NCBI GenBank assembly: GCA_018242205.1
Contig: JAFECJ010000021.1
Span: 1-64,000, forward strand
DNA length: 64,000 nt
Source: Pseudomonadota bacterium
GTDB taxonomy: Bacteria; Pseudomonadota; Alphaproteobacteria; Rhizobiales; Xanthobacteraceae
Direction of reading: 5' to 3'
Shown here: positions 16,905 to 26,669 of the stretch, piece after piece
Layout of the letters: each line of letters opens with the position of its first letter
Position numbering within the stretch: the first letter of the stretch is position 1
The notes under the pieces: model-generated
Seen by the model: the letters and a program-made list of their open reading frames with translations, nothing else
Told to the model about the DNA's origin: nothing
Databases searched by the model: none
Program-made: the position numbers and the translations under genes

Positions 16905-17681
16905 ATGGCCAACCGGGGTCTCCAAGAAGCAATCCGCGCTGTCGGCGGTGTCACCGAGCTGGCGCGCCGCATCGGCATCTCGCAGCCATCGGTTTCGAAC
17001 TGGACCCGCGTTCCCGCCGGCCGCGTCGCGGCGGTCGAGGCGGCAACCGGCGTCGATCGATCCATTTTGCGCCCCGATCTCTATGGTGCAACGGACGATG
17101 CCGTTCCGGTCCGCGCTCGCGACCTGGCGGCGCTCGACGAAGCCGCAACATCGTCGATGCGCATCGTTGGCCTTGCCGGCTGGAGCGGCTCAGGCAAGAC
17201 CACGTTGATTACCCGCCTCATTCCCGTGCTCAAGGCGCGGGGCTTGAACGTGTCGACGCTCAAGCACGCGCATCACGGCTTCGATCTCGATCGGCCGGGC
17301 AAGGACAGCTTCAGGCACCGCGAGGCGGGCGCGACAGAGGTCATCGTGTCGTCGGCAAACCGCTGGGCGATCCTGCATGAGCTGCGCGATGAGGACGAAT
17401 GGGATCTGCTCGATCTGGTGGCGAAGATGTCGCCGGTCGATCTAGTTCTGGTTGAAGGCTTCAAGCGCGATGCCTTTCCGAAGATCGAAATTCATCGCGC
17501 CGCCAACGGCAAGCCGCTGATCCACCCCGACGATCCCTATATCATTGCCGTCGCGGCGGATGTCGCCTTGCCGGATGTCAGCGTTCCGATAGTCGACCTC
17601 AACGACATCGACGCGATCGCCGACCTGGTACTGGCGCACGCGGCGAGCCTTCGCGACGTGGCGCGGGCGATGGCGGGATAG
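16905..17681 (+). CDS. mobB: HTH-MobB fusion (molybdopterin-guanine dinucleotide biosynthesis adapter)
   Basis: 258 aa from ATG 16905. The N-terminal 60 residues are a YdaS/Cro-like helix-turn-helix (GGVTELARRIGISQPSVSNW). After a linker, MobB starts near M109 of the longest frame with VGLAGWSGSGKTTLITRLIP (Walker A), then TLKHAHHGFDLDRPGKDS and VEGFKRDAFPKIEIHR, all standard for MobB, a GTPase that helps MobA make the MGD cofactor. The two parts are in one uninterrupted frame; an internal ATG at 17157 could give MobB alone. HTH of this type is familiar to me mainly in front of TorD-like chaperones. Confidence 0.85.
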   Translation: MANRGLQEAIRAVGGVTELARRIGISQPSVSNWTRVPAGRVAAVEAATGVDRSILRPDLYGATDDAVPVRARDLAALDEAATSSMRIVGLAGWSGSGKTTLITRLIPVLKARGLNVSTLKHAHHGFDLDRPGKDSFRHREAGATEVIVSSANRWAILHELRDEDEWDLLDLVAKMSPVDLVLVEGFKRDAFPKIEIHRAANGKPLIHPDDPYIIAVAADVALPDVSVPIVDLNDIDAIADLVLAHAASLRDVARAMAG

Positions 17682-17687
17682 AGCGCG

Positions 17688-18977
17688 ATGGCGCAACTGA
17701 CCGATGACTGTTTTGCATTCTCCGGAACACTGCTGACTCTGCCCGAGATGGAGCGCCTGATCGCGACCCGCGTTGCGCCGGTGTCCGAAACCGAGCGCGT
17801 GGCGCTGCGCGATGCCCGAGGTCGTGTTATCGCCGACGACATCAAGGCGCCGCTTGACCTGCCGCCGTTCGATAATTCGGCGGTCGACGGTTATGCGGTG
17901 CGCCATGCCGATCTCGATCCGGGTGGCGACACGACACTCACCATCGGCGGCCGGCTGACCGCAGGCGCCCGGACCGATCTTGCGCTAGCGCCGCAACAGG
18001 CGATCCGCATTTTCACCGGCGCGGCGATGCCGGCCGGCGCCGACACCGTTTACATGCAGGAAGACGTCGTTGTCGCGAGCGACAAGGTAACGGTGCCGAA
18101 GGGCCTGGCGCTTGGCGCCAATCGCCGGCTCGCCGGCGAAGACGTATCGGCCGGCCACGTCGTGCTGTCCGCCGGCACCGTGCTCGAAGCGCGGCATATC
18201 GCGCTGGCAGCGGCGCTCGGCATCACCGATGTCGAGGTCCGGCGGCGGCTGAAGGTGGCGATCTTCTCGACCGGTGACGAAGTCGTCGAGCCGGGCACGC
18301 AACGCGTCGGCGCCGCGATCTTCGATTCCAACCGCTATCTGTTGTCGGCGCTGCTCGAGCAGCTCGGCGCCGTCGTTACCGATCTCGGCATTCTCGCCGA
18401 CGATCCGTTCGAACTGGCGCGGGCACTGGCGAAAGCGGCCGCCTGGCATGACCTCGTCATCACGTCGGGCGGCGTGTCGATGGGCGAAGCCGATCACGTC
18501 CGGGGCGCGGTGGAAAAAATCGGCAAGCTGGTGTTCTGGCGCGTCGCCATCAAGCCGGGCCGCCCGGTCGCGATGGGCGTGATCCGCGCGGCACCGCGCA
18601 AGGACTACGCCGCGCATGCCGGCGCCGCCTTCTGCGGTTTGCCAGGCAATCCGGTGGCGGTATTTGTCACGTTCGTGCGCGTGGTGAAGCCGTTGCTGCT
18701 GCGCCTGTCCGGCGCGCGACCGCAAGAGTTGATGGCGCTGCCGGTGCGCGCCGCCTTCGCCTATGAGAAGAAGAAAGGCCGCCGCGAATATGTGCGCGCC
18801 TCGTTGCGTCGTGGCTCCGACGGCGAGGTCGAGGCGGTCAAACATCCGCAGGACGGCACCGGCATTCTGACGTCGTTGACGGAAACCGACGGGTTGCTCG
18901 AATTTCCCGAGGACGTCACCACGATCCAGCCCGGCGACCGGGCGGGCTTTCTCTCTTTCGCGGCGCTGATGGGTTAG
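17688..18977 (+). CDS. moeA: Molybdopterin molybdenumtransferase MoeA
   Basis: 429 aa; inserts molybdate into adenylylated molybdopterin. Motifs: DLPPFDNSAVDGYAVRHAD, FTGAAMPAGADTVYMQED, FSTGDEVVEPGTQ, TSGGVSMGEADHVRGAVEK and FCGLPGNPVAVFVTF. It begins 6 nt after mobB and its end overlaps the convergent mobA stop by 4 nt. A 171-residue-plus antisense open frame covers it but is a GC-rich shadow. Confidence 0.95.
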   Translation: MAQLTDDCFAFSGTLLTLPEMERLIATRVAPVSETERVALRDARGRVIADDIKAPLDLPPFDNSAVDGYAVRHADLDPGGDTTLTIGGRLTAGARTDLALAPQQAIRIFTGAAMPAGADTVYMQEDVVVASDKVTVPKGLALGANRRLAGEDVSAGHVVLSAGTVLEARHIALAAALGITDVEVRRRLKVAIFSTGDEVVEPGTQRVGAAIFDSNRYLLSALLEQLGAVVTDLGILADDPFELARALAKAAAWHDLVITSGGVSMGEADHVRGAVEKIGKLVFWRVAIKPGRPVAMGVIRAAPRKDYAAHAGAAFCGLPGNPVAVFVTFVRVVKPLLLRLSGARPQELMALPVRAAFAYEKKKGRREYVRASLRRGSDGEVEAVKHPQDGTGILTSLTETDGLLEFPEDVTTIQPGDRAGFLSFAALMG

Positions 18978-19609
18978 CCGTATTGCGCGGCGAGGGCCAC
19001 CGCGCGCGCCGCATCCTCCGGCGTGTTGATATTGAAGAACGGATCGACCGGCTGATCGGGCCAATCGGCAATCGCAATGCCGTGGCGCGCGGTGAAGACC
19101 TCGACCTTGCGCAGGCCTTCGACGGTGAGCGCTTTGCGCAATTCCTCGCGCAGCGCCAACGTCCATAGACCGATCACCGGGTGCCGCCACTCGCCGGACC
19201 GCGCGCACGCGAACGGCACACCGGCGCCCAGCTGGCGGCGGGCTTCGTGCAGACGTACGACGAGATCGTCGGGCAGGAACGGGCAATCGCCCGGCACGCT
19301 GAGCAGCCATTCGATGCCGTTGTCCTGTGCCGCGAGCCAGTCGAGCCCGGAGAGAATGCCGGCCAGCGGTCCGGGGAAATCCGGCACGTTGTCCGGGACG
19401 ACCACGCAGCCGGTTTCGGCAAAGCGCGCCGCGTCGCCATTGGCGTTGATGACGATGTCGGCGCACTGGCCCGACAACGTCGCCAGCACCCGGTCGACGA
19501 TCGTCGAACGGCCGATCTTGAGAAGGGCCTTGTCGCCACCGCCCATGCGGCGGGCGAGCCCGCCGGCCAGCACCAGGCCAACAGTAGGGGGATGCGGAAA
19601 ATCGCTCAT
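18974..19609 (-). CDS. mobA: Molybdenum cofactor guanylyltransferase MobA
   Basis: 211 aa nucleotidyltransferase that attaches GMP to Mo-molybdopterin. The N-terminal GTP-binding motif is [20 protein letters not shown], with [17 protein letters not shown] in the middle. It converges on moeA with a 4-nt overlap. MobA plus MobB indicates bis-MGD enzymes of the DMSO-reductase family elsewhere in the genome. Confidence 0.95.
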   Translation of the reverse strand: MSDFPHPPTVGLVLAGGLARRMGGGDKALLKIGRSTIVDRVLATLSGQCADIVINANGDAARFAETGCVVVPDNVPDFPGPLAGILSGLDWLAAQDNGIEWLLSVPGDCPFLPDDLVVRLHEARRQLGAGVPFACARSGEWRHPVIGLWTLALREELRKALTVEGLRKVEVFTARHGIAIADWPDQPVDPFFNINTPEDAARAVALAAQYG

Positions 19610-19783
19610 GACGGTTCTCTATAGCCCTTGGCGCCACCAAAGGGGCAATTCTCATTCGATCGGGTGTTTCGTTCGCTTTTGCTGGTGCAAGCCATTGCAA
19701 TCACTTGAGGAATGTGCAGGTTAGCCGTCGTCGGAAAGCGGTGCTTGACGAAAGACGGCGGCGCCGTCAGGTAAGGCCCGTTT

Positions 19784-19873
19784 GGAGAGGTGGCCGAGTG
19801 GCTGAAGGCGCACGCTTGGAAAGCGTGTATACGGGAAACCGTATCGAGGGTTCGAATCCCTCTCTCTCCGCCA
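19784..19873 (+). tRNA. tRNA-Ser (GGA anticodon)
   Basis: 90 nt including an encoded CCA. The acceptor stem GGAGAGG pairs with TCTCTCC, the anticodon arm has loop TTGGAAA between ACGCT and AGCGT, the long variable arm is TATACGGGAAACCGTATC, and the T arm is GAGGG-TTCGAAT-CCCTC. The class II variable arm and GGA anticodon identify serine. It flanks the Qat island, and tRNA 3' ends are common integration sites; no second copy of the 3' end was found in the window. Confidence 0.97.
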
Positions 19874-20239
19874 GCTCCAAGACCAACCGGCTCTCGGACT
19901 GAATTTACCGACAAAAAAAGGCCAGTATCCGAAGTCAACGCTACGGCTGGCTCTGAACCGCGGTTGTCATACCCGACGTGGAGCCCGTTCTCTTGGGCTG
20001 CTCTCTCTCAGGGGGTCTGTACTTTCAATCGCTTATACGGTCCGCGGACGTAGCATCAGTCGGCCAGTTTGGAGGGGCGTCTAGCTGCGAGTTCGAAGGG
20101 CACTTCGCTTGCCCAAGGTCGAGTCGGCCGCCATCAGCCCCAGGCTGCCTTTTTGCTTGTCGAAAACCGCGCAAGCAGCGCAAATTCCTCCCCGCCGCGC
20201 ACTGGGCGTTCTTTTTCCCGTCCGTTTCATGAATTTCGC
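19874..20239. other. Gap between tRNA-Ser and qatA
   Basis: No convincing gene. An in-frame extension of qatA to 20069 exists but has low-complexity, basic sequence and no ribosome site. The stretch is the left junction of the Qat island and should hold the qat promoter; I see no clear -35/-10 boxes, repeats or att duplication. Confidence 0.5.
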
Positions 20240-22009
20240 ATGTGGGCTGACACCGATACCGACATCGACTTCCTCAACTATTCGGAAGTAGCCGAGCTCA
20301 TCGCCGAGATGATCGGTACGCCCGACTTGCTGCCCCTGTCGCTGGGCGTTTTTGGCAGCTGGGGTGTCGGCAAATCCAGCACGCTCCGCCTAGTCGCCAA
20401 CGAGCTCGCGAAAAATGAGAGCAAATATCTCGTCATCCATTTCGATGCTTGGCTCTATCAGGACTTCGACGACGCGCGGGCCGCCTTGATGTCGGTGATC
20501 GCAGGCGAACTTGCCAACGCCGCGCCGACATCGCTAGCCTCAAAAGCGAAGTCGCTATTTGGCCGTATCAACAAGCTCCGCGCGCTTGGGCTGCTAGCGG
20601 AAGGTGGCGCGCTCGCCATGGGTGTTCCGACTTTCGGACTCATTACGCGAGGCCTTGAAGGCGTTCGCGACGCGGTCGAAGGGGTCGCTGATAACGAAGA
20701 CATCGATGCCATCAAGAAGGCTGGCATTGATGCGAAGGAAAAGACTACCGGACTTCTCAAGGAAGTGTCGGTGAAGGGGCCGCCCGAGGAAATCGCCGCG
20801 TTCCGGCGCGACTTCGGCGAGGTGCTGAATGGCCTTGGCAGGACGCTCGTCGTCTTCATTGACAATCTCGATCGCTGCCTGCCCGGGAACGCGATACACA
20901 CGCTCGAGGCCGTCCGCCTCTTTCTGTTCATGCCAAAGACCGCCTTCGTCATTGGCGCGGATGAAGACATGATCCGTCACGCCGTCGCGCGTCACTTCAA
21001 CGAGCCCGGCGAAAAGCAAGTCACCGACTACCTAGACAAGCTCATCCAGATCCCCGTGCGCGTCCCACGGGTCGGCGTCGAGGAAGTTCGCGCGTACCTC
21101 ACGCTTCTCTTGTTTTATGGCGAGGTTGCCGACACCGCTTTGCGCGAAAAGGTCCGGACATTCCTGATTGATCGTCTGCGAAAATCATGGACGCACGACG
21201 AGCCGTTCAAGATCGACGAGGTACTCAAGAGTGTAGGCAAGGAAGCTGACGACAGGCTGCGGCGTTCGCTCGAGATGGGTGACCGCATGGCCCCGCTTCT
21301 TGCGCATTCCGAGCGCGTGCTTGGAAATCCGCGCATCGTCAAGCGGCTACTCAACGTGGTGCGCATGCGCGCAGCCATCGCCCGTAAACGCAGCATGCCA
21401 CTCGACGAGGCTATTATCGCGAAGCTCGCGCTGTTCGAGCGCTGTGTAGACTCCGCTGCCACGGAAGCGTTGCACAATGCCATCAACGCGGCGCCGGGCG
21501 GCAAGCTCCAGTTCCTCAAACCGATCGAGGACGGCGAGCCCATCGAAGACCATAAGACCGTGATGCCGGACACGTGGCACCCGCATCTCGCTTTCGTGTC
21601 TGATTGGGTGCGGCTCCAGCCCAAGCTGGCGGACGTTGACTTAAAACCGGCTGTGTATCTGGCGCGCGAGACCATTCCTGTCCGCGTCGCTGCCGGGACT
21701 GTCCCTGCACATGTGCAGAATGCCGTAGAGACGCTGCTCAGAACGGCGACTTTGTCTTCGCAGGCAGCGGGTGCTGCCGTGACGGCGTTGAAAGGCGGCT
21801 ACGAAGTGGTCGGCATCGACGCGCTCGTGGCCGAAATGCGCAAGAACGCGGACTGGTCCAAAGTGCGGGCCGATGTGCGCGGCACCGTTCTCTTGGCGCG
21901 CGCGTCGCCGGATGCAGCAAAGGTCGCAGCGCGGTTTTTCCGTGACATTCCATCGCCGCCAGCATGGTTGCGCACCATGCTGTCCGGCGAGTCGTGGTAC
22001 GAAGGATAG
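20240..22009 (+). CDS. qatA: QatA: KAP family P-loop NTPase of the Qat anti-phage system
   Basis: 589 aa. Walker A VFGSWGVGKSSTLR (about 38-50) and Walker B LVVFIDNLDRCLPG (about 203-216) belong to the KAP NTPase family, with an inserted Ala/Gly-rich stretch (about 115-150) that may touch the membrane, as in other KAP proteins. It is first of four genes whose order (KAP ATPase, unknown, QueC-like, TatD-like) defines Qat. ATG 20240 (MWADTDTDIDFLNY) is chosen because the NTPase domain starts immediately after it. Confidence 0.92.
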   Translation: MWADTDTDIDFLNYSEVAELIAEMIGTPDLLPLSLGVFGSWGVGKSSTLRLVANELAKNESKYLVIHFDAWLYQDFDDARAALMSVIAGELANAAPTSLASKAKSLFGRINKLRALGLLAEGGALAMGVPTFGLITRGLEGVRDAVEGVADNEDIDAIKKAGIDAKEKTTGLLKEVSVKGPPEEIAAFRRDFGEVLNGLGRTLVVFIDNLDRCLPGNAIHTLEAVRLFLFMPKTAFVIGADEDMIRHAVARHFNEPGEKQVTDYLDKLIQIPVRVPRVGVEEVRAYLTLLLFYGEVADTALREKVRTFLIDRLRKSWTHDEPFKIDEVLKSVGKEADDRLRRSLEMGDRMAPLLAHSERVLGNPRIVKRLLNVVRMRAAIARKRSMPLDEAIIAKLALFERCVDSAATEALHNAINAAPGGKLQFLKPIEDGEPIEDHKTVMPDTWHPHLAFVSDWVRLQPKLADVDLKPAVYLARETIPVRVAAGTVPAHVQNAVETLLRTATLSSQAAGAAVTALKGGYEVVGIDALVAEMRKNADWSKVRADVRGTVLLARASPDAAKVAARFFRDIPSPPAWLRTMLSGESWYEG

Positions 22010-22013
22010 GGCC

Positions 22014-22775
22014 ATGGGAACCTCCGGCTCGAGCAAAGGTCCCAAAAATTCTTCGCCTCTAGTTCCGCCCGGCGTTGATGATGAGCCTGGCAAGCCCTTG
22101 CCTGAGCCCGAGGGTCAACGCTTTCGCGGCTTCCGCACGGAGTTCGGCCGAGCTGTCGCAGGCGGGGGCACAGCCAACTTAACTTCCGCACTCGGAAAAT
22201 ACGCGCGCGAGGCAACGCTCGGCAGTGCAGTCGGACCGCGCCGGTTCGGAGCCGCCTACAGCTCAGGCGCGGCGCTGGCCGATACGCTGTCCAACATCGC
22301 GGCCGGCGGTACCGGGCAAGCGCCCAGCGGCGTCGACCTCTCAGGGTTGGTCGGACAGCCGGTCAACATTGCTGCGCAAGAAATTGCGCGAGCCCTCGCA
22401 CCGGACAACATCGACGCTGACAGCATCACTGCGGCGATCCAGGAAGCGATCACGGAGGTGCTTCCGGAAGCCGGGGTCTTCGACCCATCTCTGCTTACGC
22501 CGGATGCGCTTGTTCATATCATGGTCGAATTCTTTAGCCGAATCCTGTTTATCGAGATCACGAACGTGGCTGGCGATGCTTGGAATCACGCGCCGGACGC
22601 CGCGCATGCCACGCAGACTGAGGCCGCCCTTCTCGAACTTATTCGCGTGGTCGTCGACAAGCATTTCGGGCCACGTATCGCTCAGGGTCTCAACGGAGCA
22701 ACGCGCGAGGAATTCCACAAGCTGGAGCGTGCTGCCATGAACGAGGTCTGGCGCGAATGGGAAGACCAAGCATGA
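22014..22775 (+). CDS. qatB: QatB: Qat anti-phage system protein of unknown function
   Basis: 253 aa. The N-terminus is Ser/Pro/Gly-rich (MGTSGSSKGPKNSSPLVPPG), then RFRGFRTEFGRAVAGG, which resembles the start of the conserved QatB region; the rest is helical. It begins 4 nt after qatA with GAAGGATAGG as ribosome site, and its stop overlaps the qatC start (ATGA). The biochemical role is not known; position and length match QatB. Confidence 0.88.
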   Translation: MGTSGSSKGPKNSSPLVPPGVDDEPGKPLPEPEGQRFRGFRTEFGRAVAGGGTANLTSALGKYAREATLGSAVGPRRFGAAYSSGAALADTLSNIAAGGTGQAPSGVDLSGLVGQPVNIAAQEIARALAPDNIDADSITAAIQEAITEVLPEAGVFDPSLLTPDALVHIMVEFFSRILFIEITNVAGDAWNHAPDAAHATQTEAALLELIRVVVDKHFGPRIAQGLNGATREEFHKLERAAMNEVWREWEDQA

Positions 22776-24073
22776 CTCGGTTCGTTTTCCACGTTGACCG
22801 CAATTCGGTTCCGGATGAGGCAGATAAAGATATTCATGTGTGGCTGTACGGGCCAAGTCCGCCTTACGAACACGTCGGTACTGTCGGCGCTCGGGCATAT
22901 GACGCCGCCACACGCCTATTGCTGCAGCCAAGCCGTGCGGCGATGGACCTTCTATCCATTGCGATGGCAGTTACGGCCGCCGACACGTTCATTCTCCGTG
23001 CCGACGAGCCCGACGGCTGGCGGCGCACGTTCGAGATGCACCTTCCGCTGAGCGATCCCGCTCCGTGGTTGTCGCTGAAGTCGCATCTCGAAGCGACGCT
23101 GCGCTTCCTGAGTTCCGACATCTGGCACTTTGAATTTACGGGTGGCGGTATGGACCCGCCATCTATGGGGGAAATCAAGAGCCGCAACCGCGTTGTGAAC
23201 CTTGCGAAGGCCGATTGCGTATCACTGTTTTCCGGTGGTCTCGACAGCGCGATCGGAGCGCTTGATCTCATCGCGCAGGGCAAGCGCCCGCTTCTGGTGA
23301 GCCATGCGTCGAAAGGCGATGCGCACAAGCAAAATGTCGTCGCAGGGTTACTGCCGAGCGCCTGCGAACGCATGTCCGTGAATACTTATCCCACGTGGGC
23401 TGGCGCCGACGACGACAGCCAACGCACGCGAAGCTTTCAGTTTCTAGCGCTTGGCGCCCTCGCGGCCGAAGCCGTCGCGCGTTACCGAAAGCTTGCGAAG
23501 GCAGATCTCTTCGTTTGCGAAAACGGACTCATCGCGCTCAATCCGCCGCTGACACCACGCCGCATGGGCTCGCACAGCACGCGAACGGCGCATCCGCATT
23601 TCATCGGCTGCGTCCAAGCACTGTTCGATGGCGTTGGCATACCAGTTGCCCTCTCGAACCCGTACCGCCATCGCACGAAGGGCGAGATGGCCGTTCCGCA
23701 TTCCGCGAAAGGCAACTTTTCTCAGTTTGCCACCGAAACCGTGTCTTGCGGTAAGTGGAAGCGGCGCAATCAGCAGTGCGGGCGCTGCGTTCCATGCCTT
23801 ATTCGGCGAGCTTCGCTGCATGCCGCGGCGGTGCCCGACTGTACCGATTACCAGTATCCCGATCTGCAGGCCGTGATGAGCGATGAAGTTGGCCGCGACG
23901 ATCTGATTGCGGTACAAGCTGCGCTCATTAGGGGCGGTGATGTCGAGCGGCATGTTATGAATGCAGGGCCGCTGCCGACGGATTTAAAGGATCGGCAAGC
24001 TTACATCGACGTAGCGAAACGCGGCATGGCCGAGCTCCGCGGTTATCTGGCGTCGGAAGGATTCAACGTTTGA
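22772..24073 (+). CDS. qatC: QatC: QueC-like ATP-pyrophosphatase of the Qat system
   Basis: 433 aa. Residues 150-160 hold the PP-loop SLFSGGLDSAIGAL. The C-terminal cysteine cluster C326, C336, C339, C342 (SCGKWKRRNQQCGRCVPC) matches the zinc site of QueC, the 7-cyano-7-deazaguanine synthase. QatC is thought to modify DNA or protein with a deazapurine-like chemistry, but this is not proven. Start and stop both overlap the neighbouring genes, a tight four-gene operon. Confidence 0.92.
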   Translation: MTRFVFHVDRNSVPDEADKDIHVWLYGPSPPYEHVGTVGARAYDAATRLLLQPSRAAMDLLSIAMAVTAADTFILRADEPDGWRRTFEMHLPLSDPAPWLSLKSHLEATLRFLSSDIWHFEFTGGGMDPPSMGEIKSRNRVVNLAKADCVSLFSGGLDSAIGALDLIAQGKRPLLVSHASKGDAHKQNVVAGLLPSACERMSVNTYPTWAGADDDSQRTRSFQFLALGALAAEAVARYRKLAKADLFVCENGLIALNPPLTPRRMGSHSTRTAHPHFIGCVQALFDGVGIPVALSNPYRHRTKGEMAVPHSAKGNFSQFATETVSCGKWKRRNQQCGRCVPCLIRRASLHAAAVPDCTDYQYPDLQAVMSDEVGRDDLIAVQAALIRGGDVERHVMNAGPLPTDLKDRQAYIDVAKRGMAELRGYLASEGFNV

Positions 24074-24810
24074 TCGACTTTCACTGCCATCTCGATTTAT
24101 TCGACGACCCACAGCAGGTGGCTTCGGCCTGCGAACGAGCCGGCATTTACGTCCTATCGGTGACGACCACGCCCAAAGCATGGCCAAAGACGGCTGCGCT
24201 TGCCAAGGGTAAGCGCTACATCAGAACGGCGCTGGGATTGCACCCCGAGCTTGCGCATGAGCGTTTTGGAGAGGTTTCGCTGCTTGAGCGGTTGCTTGGC
24301 GAGACGCGCTACGTCGGCGAGATCGGATTAGATGGCTCACCAGCGCATCGGCAACATGCTGCGGTGCAATTGAAGGTTTTCGAACGGATATTGGCCGCCT
24401 CGCACGATCGCGGCGGGCACATCTACACGGTGCACAGCAGAGGCGCGGCCGACGCTGTTTTGACAAGCCTGCAAAAATATCGATGCGCTTCGACCGCCGT
24501 CTTGCATTGGTTCTCGGGGAGCAAAACTGAACTCAAGGCAGCCGTCGCACTCGATTGCTGGTTTTCAGTCGGTCCTGCGATGCTGCGAAGTGAAAAAGGT
24601 AGGGCCTTGGCGGCGCAGATGCCGAAAGATCGCGTGCTGACGGAAACCGACGGCCCGTTTGCAAGAAGCGGAAAGCGACCGTTAACGCCTGCCGATGCCA
24701 ATGTCGCAACTATGCAACTCGCAACCTTGTGGTCGATGAGTGAAACAGAAGCCACATCGCACATAAAACGCAATCTCAAGGAGCTCCTCTCCCGCGTTCC
24801 CGGGAAATAG
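24070..24810 (+). CDS. qatD: QatD: TatD-like metal-dependent hydrolase of the Qat system
   Basis: 246 aa starting at a TTG that overlaps the qatC stop (TTGA). The TatD metal ligands are visible: H5 and H7 (DFHCHLD), E84 (VGEIGLDG), H122 (TVHSRG), H146 (LHWFSG) and D194 (TETDGP). TatD proteins are metal-dependent nucleases. It closes the qat operon. The 239 nt that follow (24811-25049) hold no gene; an A6...T8 stretch near 24875-24893 may help end transcription but lacks a GC stem. Confidence 0.92.
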   Translation: MIDFHCHLDLFDDPQQVASACERAGIYVLSVTTTPKAWPKTAALAKGKRYIRTALGLHPELAHERFGEVSLLERLLGETRYVGEIGLDGSPAHRQHAAVQLKVFERILAASHDRGGHIYTVHSRGAADAVLTSLQKYRCASTAVLHWFSGSKTELKAAVALDCWFSVGPAMLRSEKGRALAAQMPKDRVLTETDGPFARSGKRPLTPADANVATMQLATLWSMSETEATSHIKRNLKELLSRVPGK

Positions 24811-25049
24811 TAGATCTGCCGGAGCGCACGGGATGACCACAGAAGGACGTGAGCAAATGCGATCGAACGCGACGAAAAAATGCCTGATTTTTTTTGTTTT
24901 TCCGGGTAGGCAAGGCCGCTCATAACGGCCGGCTCGGAGGTTCGAAGGTCGAGCACCTCAGCTGTACCGAAATATTCCATAATGGATCTTATACGTGTCC
25001 TTCGTAGAGAAATGCCAAATTCGGCCGCCTCGAGCGTAGCGATTATATT

Positions 25050-26669
25050 CTACGTGAGACCCATCTGAATCGCAGGGCTCGCTGTTCGCTCAGGATAGAA
25101 TCGACGAACCAAGTCTCCATAAGCTTGGTAGAATAGTGATGGCGATCGCAATTTAAACGGCCGATATTGCGGAAATGTTTGCCTTGTAAACCTCAACACA
25201 GTCCCAGGGCACACCGAACGCGGCAGTAGATAATAGTCAAGAACGCGACTGTTTTTTCGATTAAGGCGGGCTGCAAAGATTACATCGCCACGGAAGAATT
25301 TGAAATTGTGTAGGGTCCACCCTGCAACATCGGTTCGCGGTTCTGTATAGGGAATAACGACTACCCCAACATCCGTTGTTTGGTTGATCTTTAACGTCTT
25401 ACGGCGCTCGTCGTATTTTGCCGTGCCGCCGCCGTTTTCAGTGCATGAGATGAGCCGGCAAATGAGGTCCCGATGCACTCGCGGCACGATAGCGGGTCTA
25501 TTTTTCGGATAGCCAAACGTCTGTTTGTACCCGATTAATCGATATGCTTCTGAAATGCTTCCGAAACGCTCATGATAGCATGGGCCGGCCGGTGTGAATT
25601 TCGACTCGTTTAACAGACGCGTCGTGAGATGACCTTGCACGCAAAACGCGGCCGTTAAATAGTCAAGCATTTGGCTGTCTGTATAGTACCACCACGGATT
25701 ATCAAGAATTGACTGTGCGGCGTCGAATAGATCGCGGTCGACTATTGGCGCGTGGGCGCGGGTAATCCGGAGCCAAGAATGCTGAGGCGTTCGTACCGCC
25801 GTTCCAAGTAGCTTTTGAGCGGTCAAGCCATAAACGAGATTGCCGACATATTTTTCATTTCGAAGAATGCGTAGAATTTGATTTCCTCTCCACGGTCGCT
25901 GCCGAGCGTTCAAGAGGTTTTCGCTGTTGAGGAGGTCGGCTATATGCTCCCGCGGCATGCGCTGGCGCACAAATAATCTGAATATTCTGCGTACAGTGTC
26001 CTGCTCTTGCTTCGGCCCTGGCACGAGAATGACATTGTCCGTCTCAAAATGCCGCCGCTCGCCGTCTTTAAGAAGTCCTCTCGGGCTTCTCCGCTCGTCA
26101 ACCAGCATTCTCCGGAATGCGTAGGGGGCAATGCCTCCTTGAAAGTGACCTTGGAGGAAGCTTTTGCGATGGCCTTCGTGAACCTTGACGGACAGTTCGC
26201 GGCTGAATTCTCCCGCCATCGCTCGCTTGAGATTTTTGATGATCTGAGCAACGACCGTGCCGTCATTCTCAAATTGCTCAGCACAATAGACGACGGGGAC
26301 GCCGGCCCGTTTACAAATAAACTCGTAGTGGGCGCTTTCGTCAAAGTCTTGAAATCGACCCCAGCGACTAACGTCGTAAACCAGTATCGTGCAAAATGCC
26401 GGTTGCCCGGATTGGACGTCATTTAGGAGTTGCTTGAGCGCGTCGCGACGCTCGATGCGAACGCCACTTTTGCCAGGATCGATATACGAGCGGACGATAT
26501 TGAAGCCATTCTGGGCGGCGTAGGCACCAATTGCACTTTTCTGATAGTCAATGGAGTATCGCTGATGATCAGTCGACATCCGGATGTATTCAGCCGCCGG
26601 AATCGGCGTGTTAGCCTCTTCTCGGCGTGATTGGGGCGACCCATGTCTGACACTGCGATGATGCCGCAT
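25050..26669 (-). CDS. Large serine recombinase (recombinase family protein)
   Basis: About 539 aa. The N-terminal resolvase domain has AAEYIRMSTDHQRYSIDYQ with the catalytic Ser and LVYDVSRWGRFQD; the central Recombinase domain includes IAPYAFRRMLVDE and GNQILRILRNEKYVGNLVYG. The last 200 residues are not recognised and lack an obvious zinc ribbon. The ATG at 26669 is a best guess; the frame stays open to 26786. Base composition is visibly AT-richer than the flanks and codon use is unlike the neighbours, consistent with transfer. It is the likely mobility gene of the Qat island. Confidence 0.88.
   Translation of the reverse strand: MRHHRSVRHGSPQSRREEANTPIPAAEYIRMSTDHQRYSIDYQKSAIGAYAAQNGFNIVRSYIDPGKSGVRIERRDALKQLLNDVQSGQPAFCTILVYDVSRWGRFQDFDESAHYEFICKRAGVPVVYCAEQFENDGTVVAQIIKNLKRAMAGEFSRELSVKVHEGHRKSFLQGHFQGGIAPYAFRRMLVDERRSPRGLLKDGERRHFETDNVILVPGPKQEQDTVRRIFRLFVRQRMPREHIADLLNSENLLNARQRPWRGNQILRILRNEKYVGNLVYGLTAQKLLGTAVRTPQHSWLRITRAHAPIVDRDLFDAAQSILDNPWWYYTDSQMLDYLTAAFCVQGHLTTRLLNESKFTPAGPCYHERFGSISEAYRLIGYKQTFGYPKNRPAIVPRVHRDLICRLISCTENGGGTAKYDERRKTLKINQTTDVGVVVIPYTEPRTDVAGWTLHNFKFFRGDVIFAARLNRKNSRVLDYYLLPRSVCPGTVLRFTRQTFPQYRPFKLRSPSLFYQAYGDLVRRFYPERTASPAIQMGLT

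Noticed and set aside
17985-19700. Long antisense open frame (about 571 codons) over moeA and mobA
   Set aside because: GC-rich shadow frame; it has no domain, and the opposite-strand genes have clear MoeA and MobA motifs.
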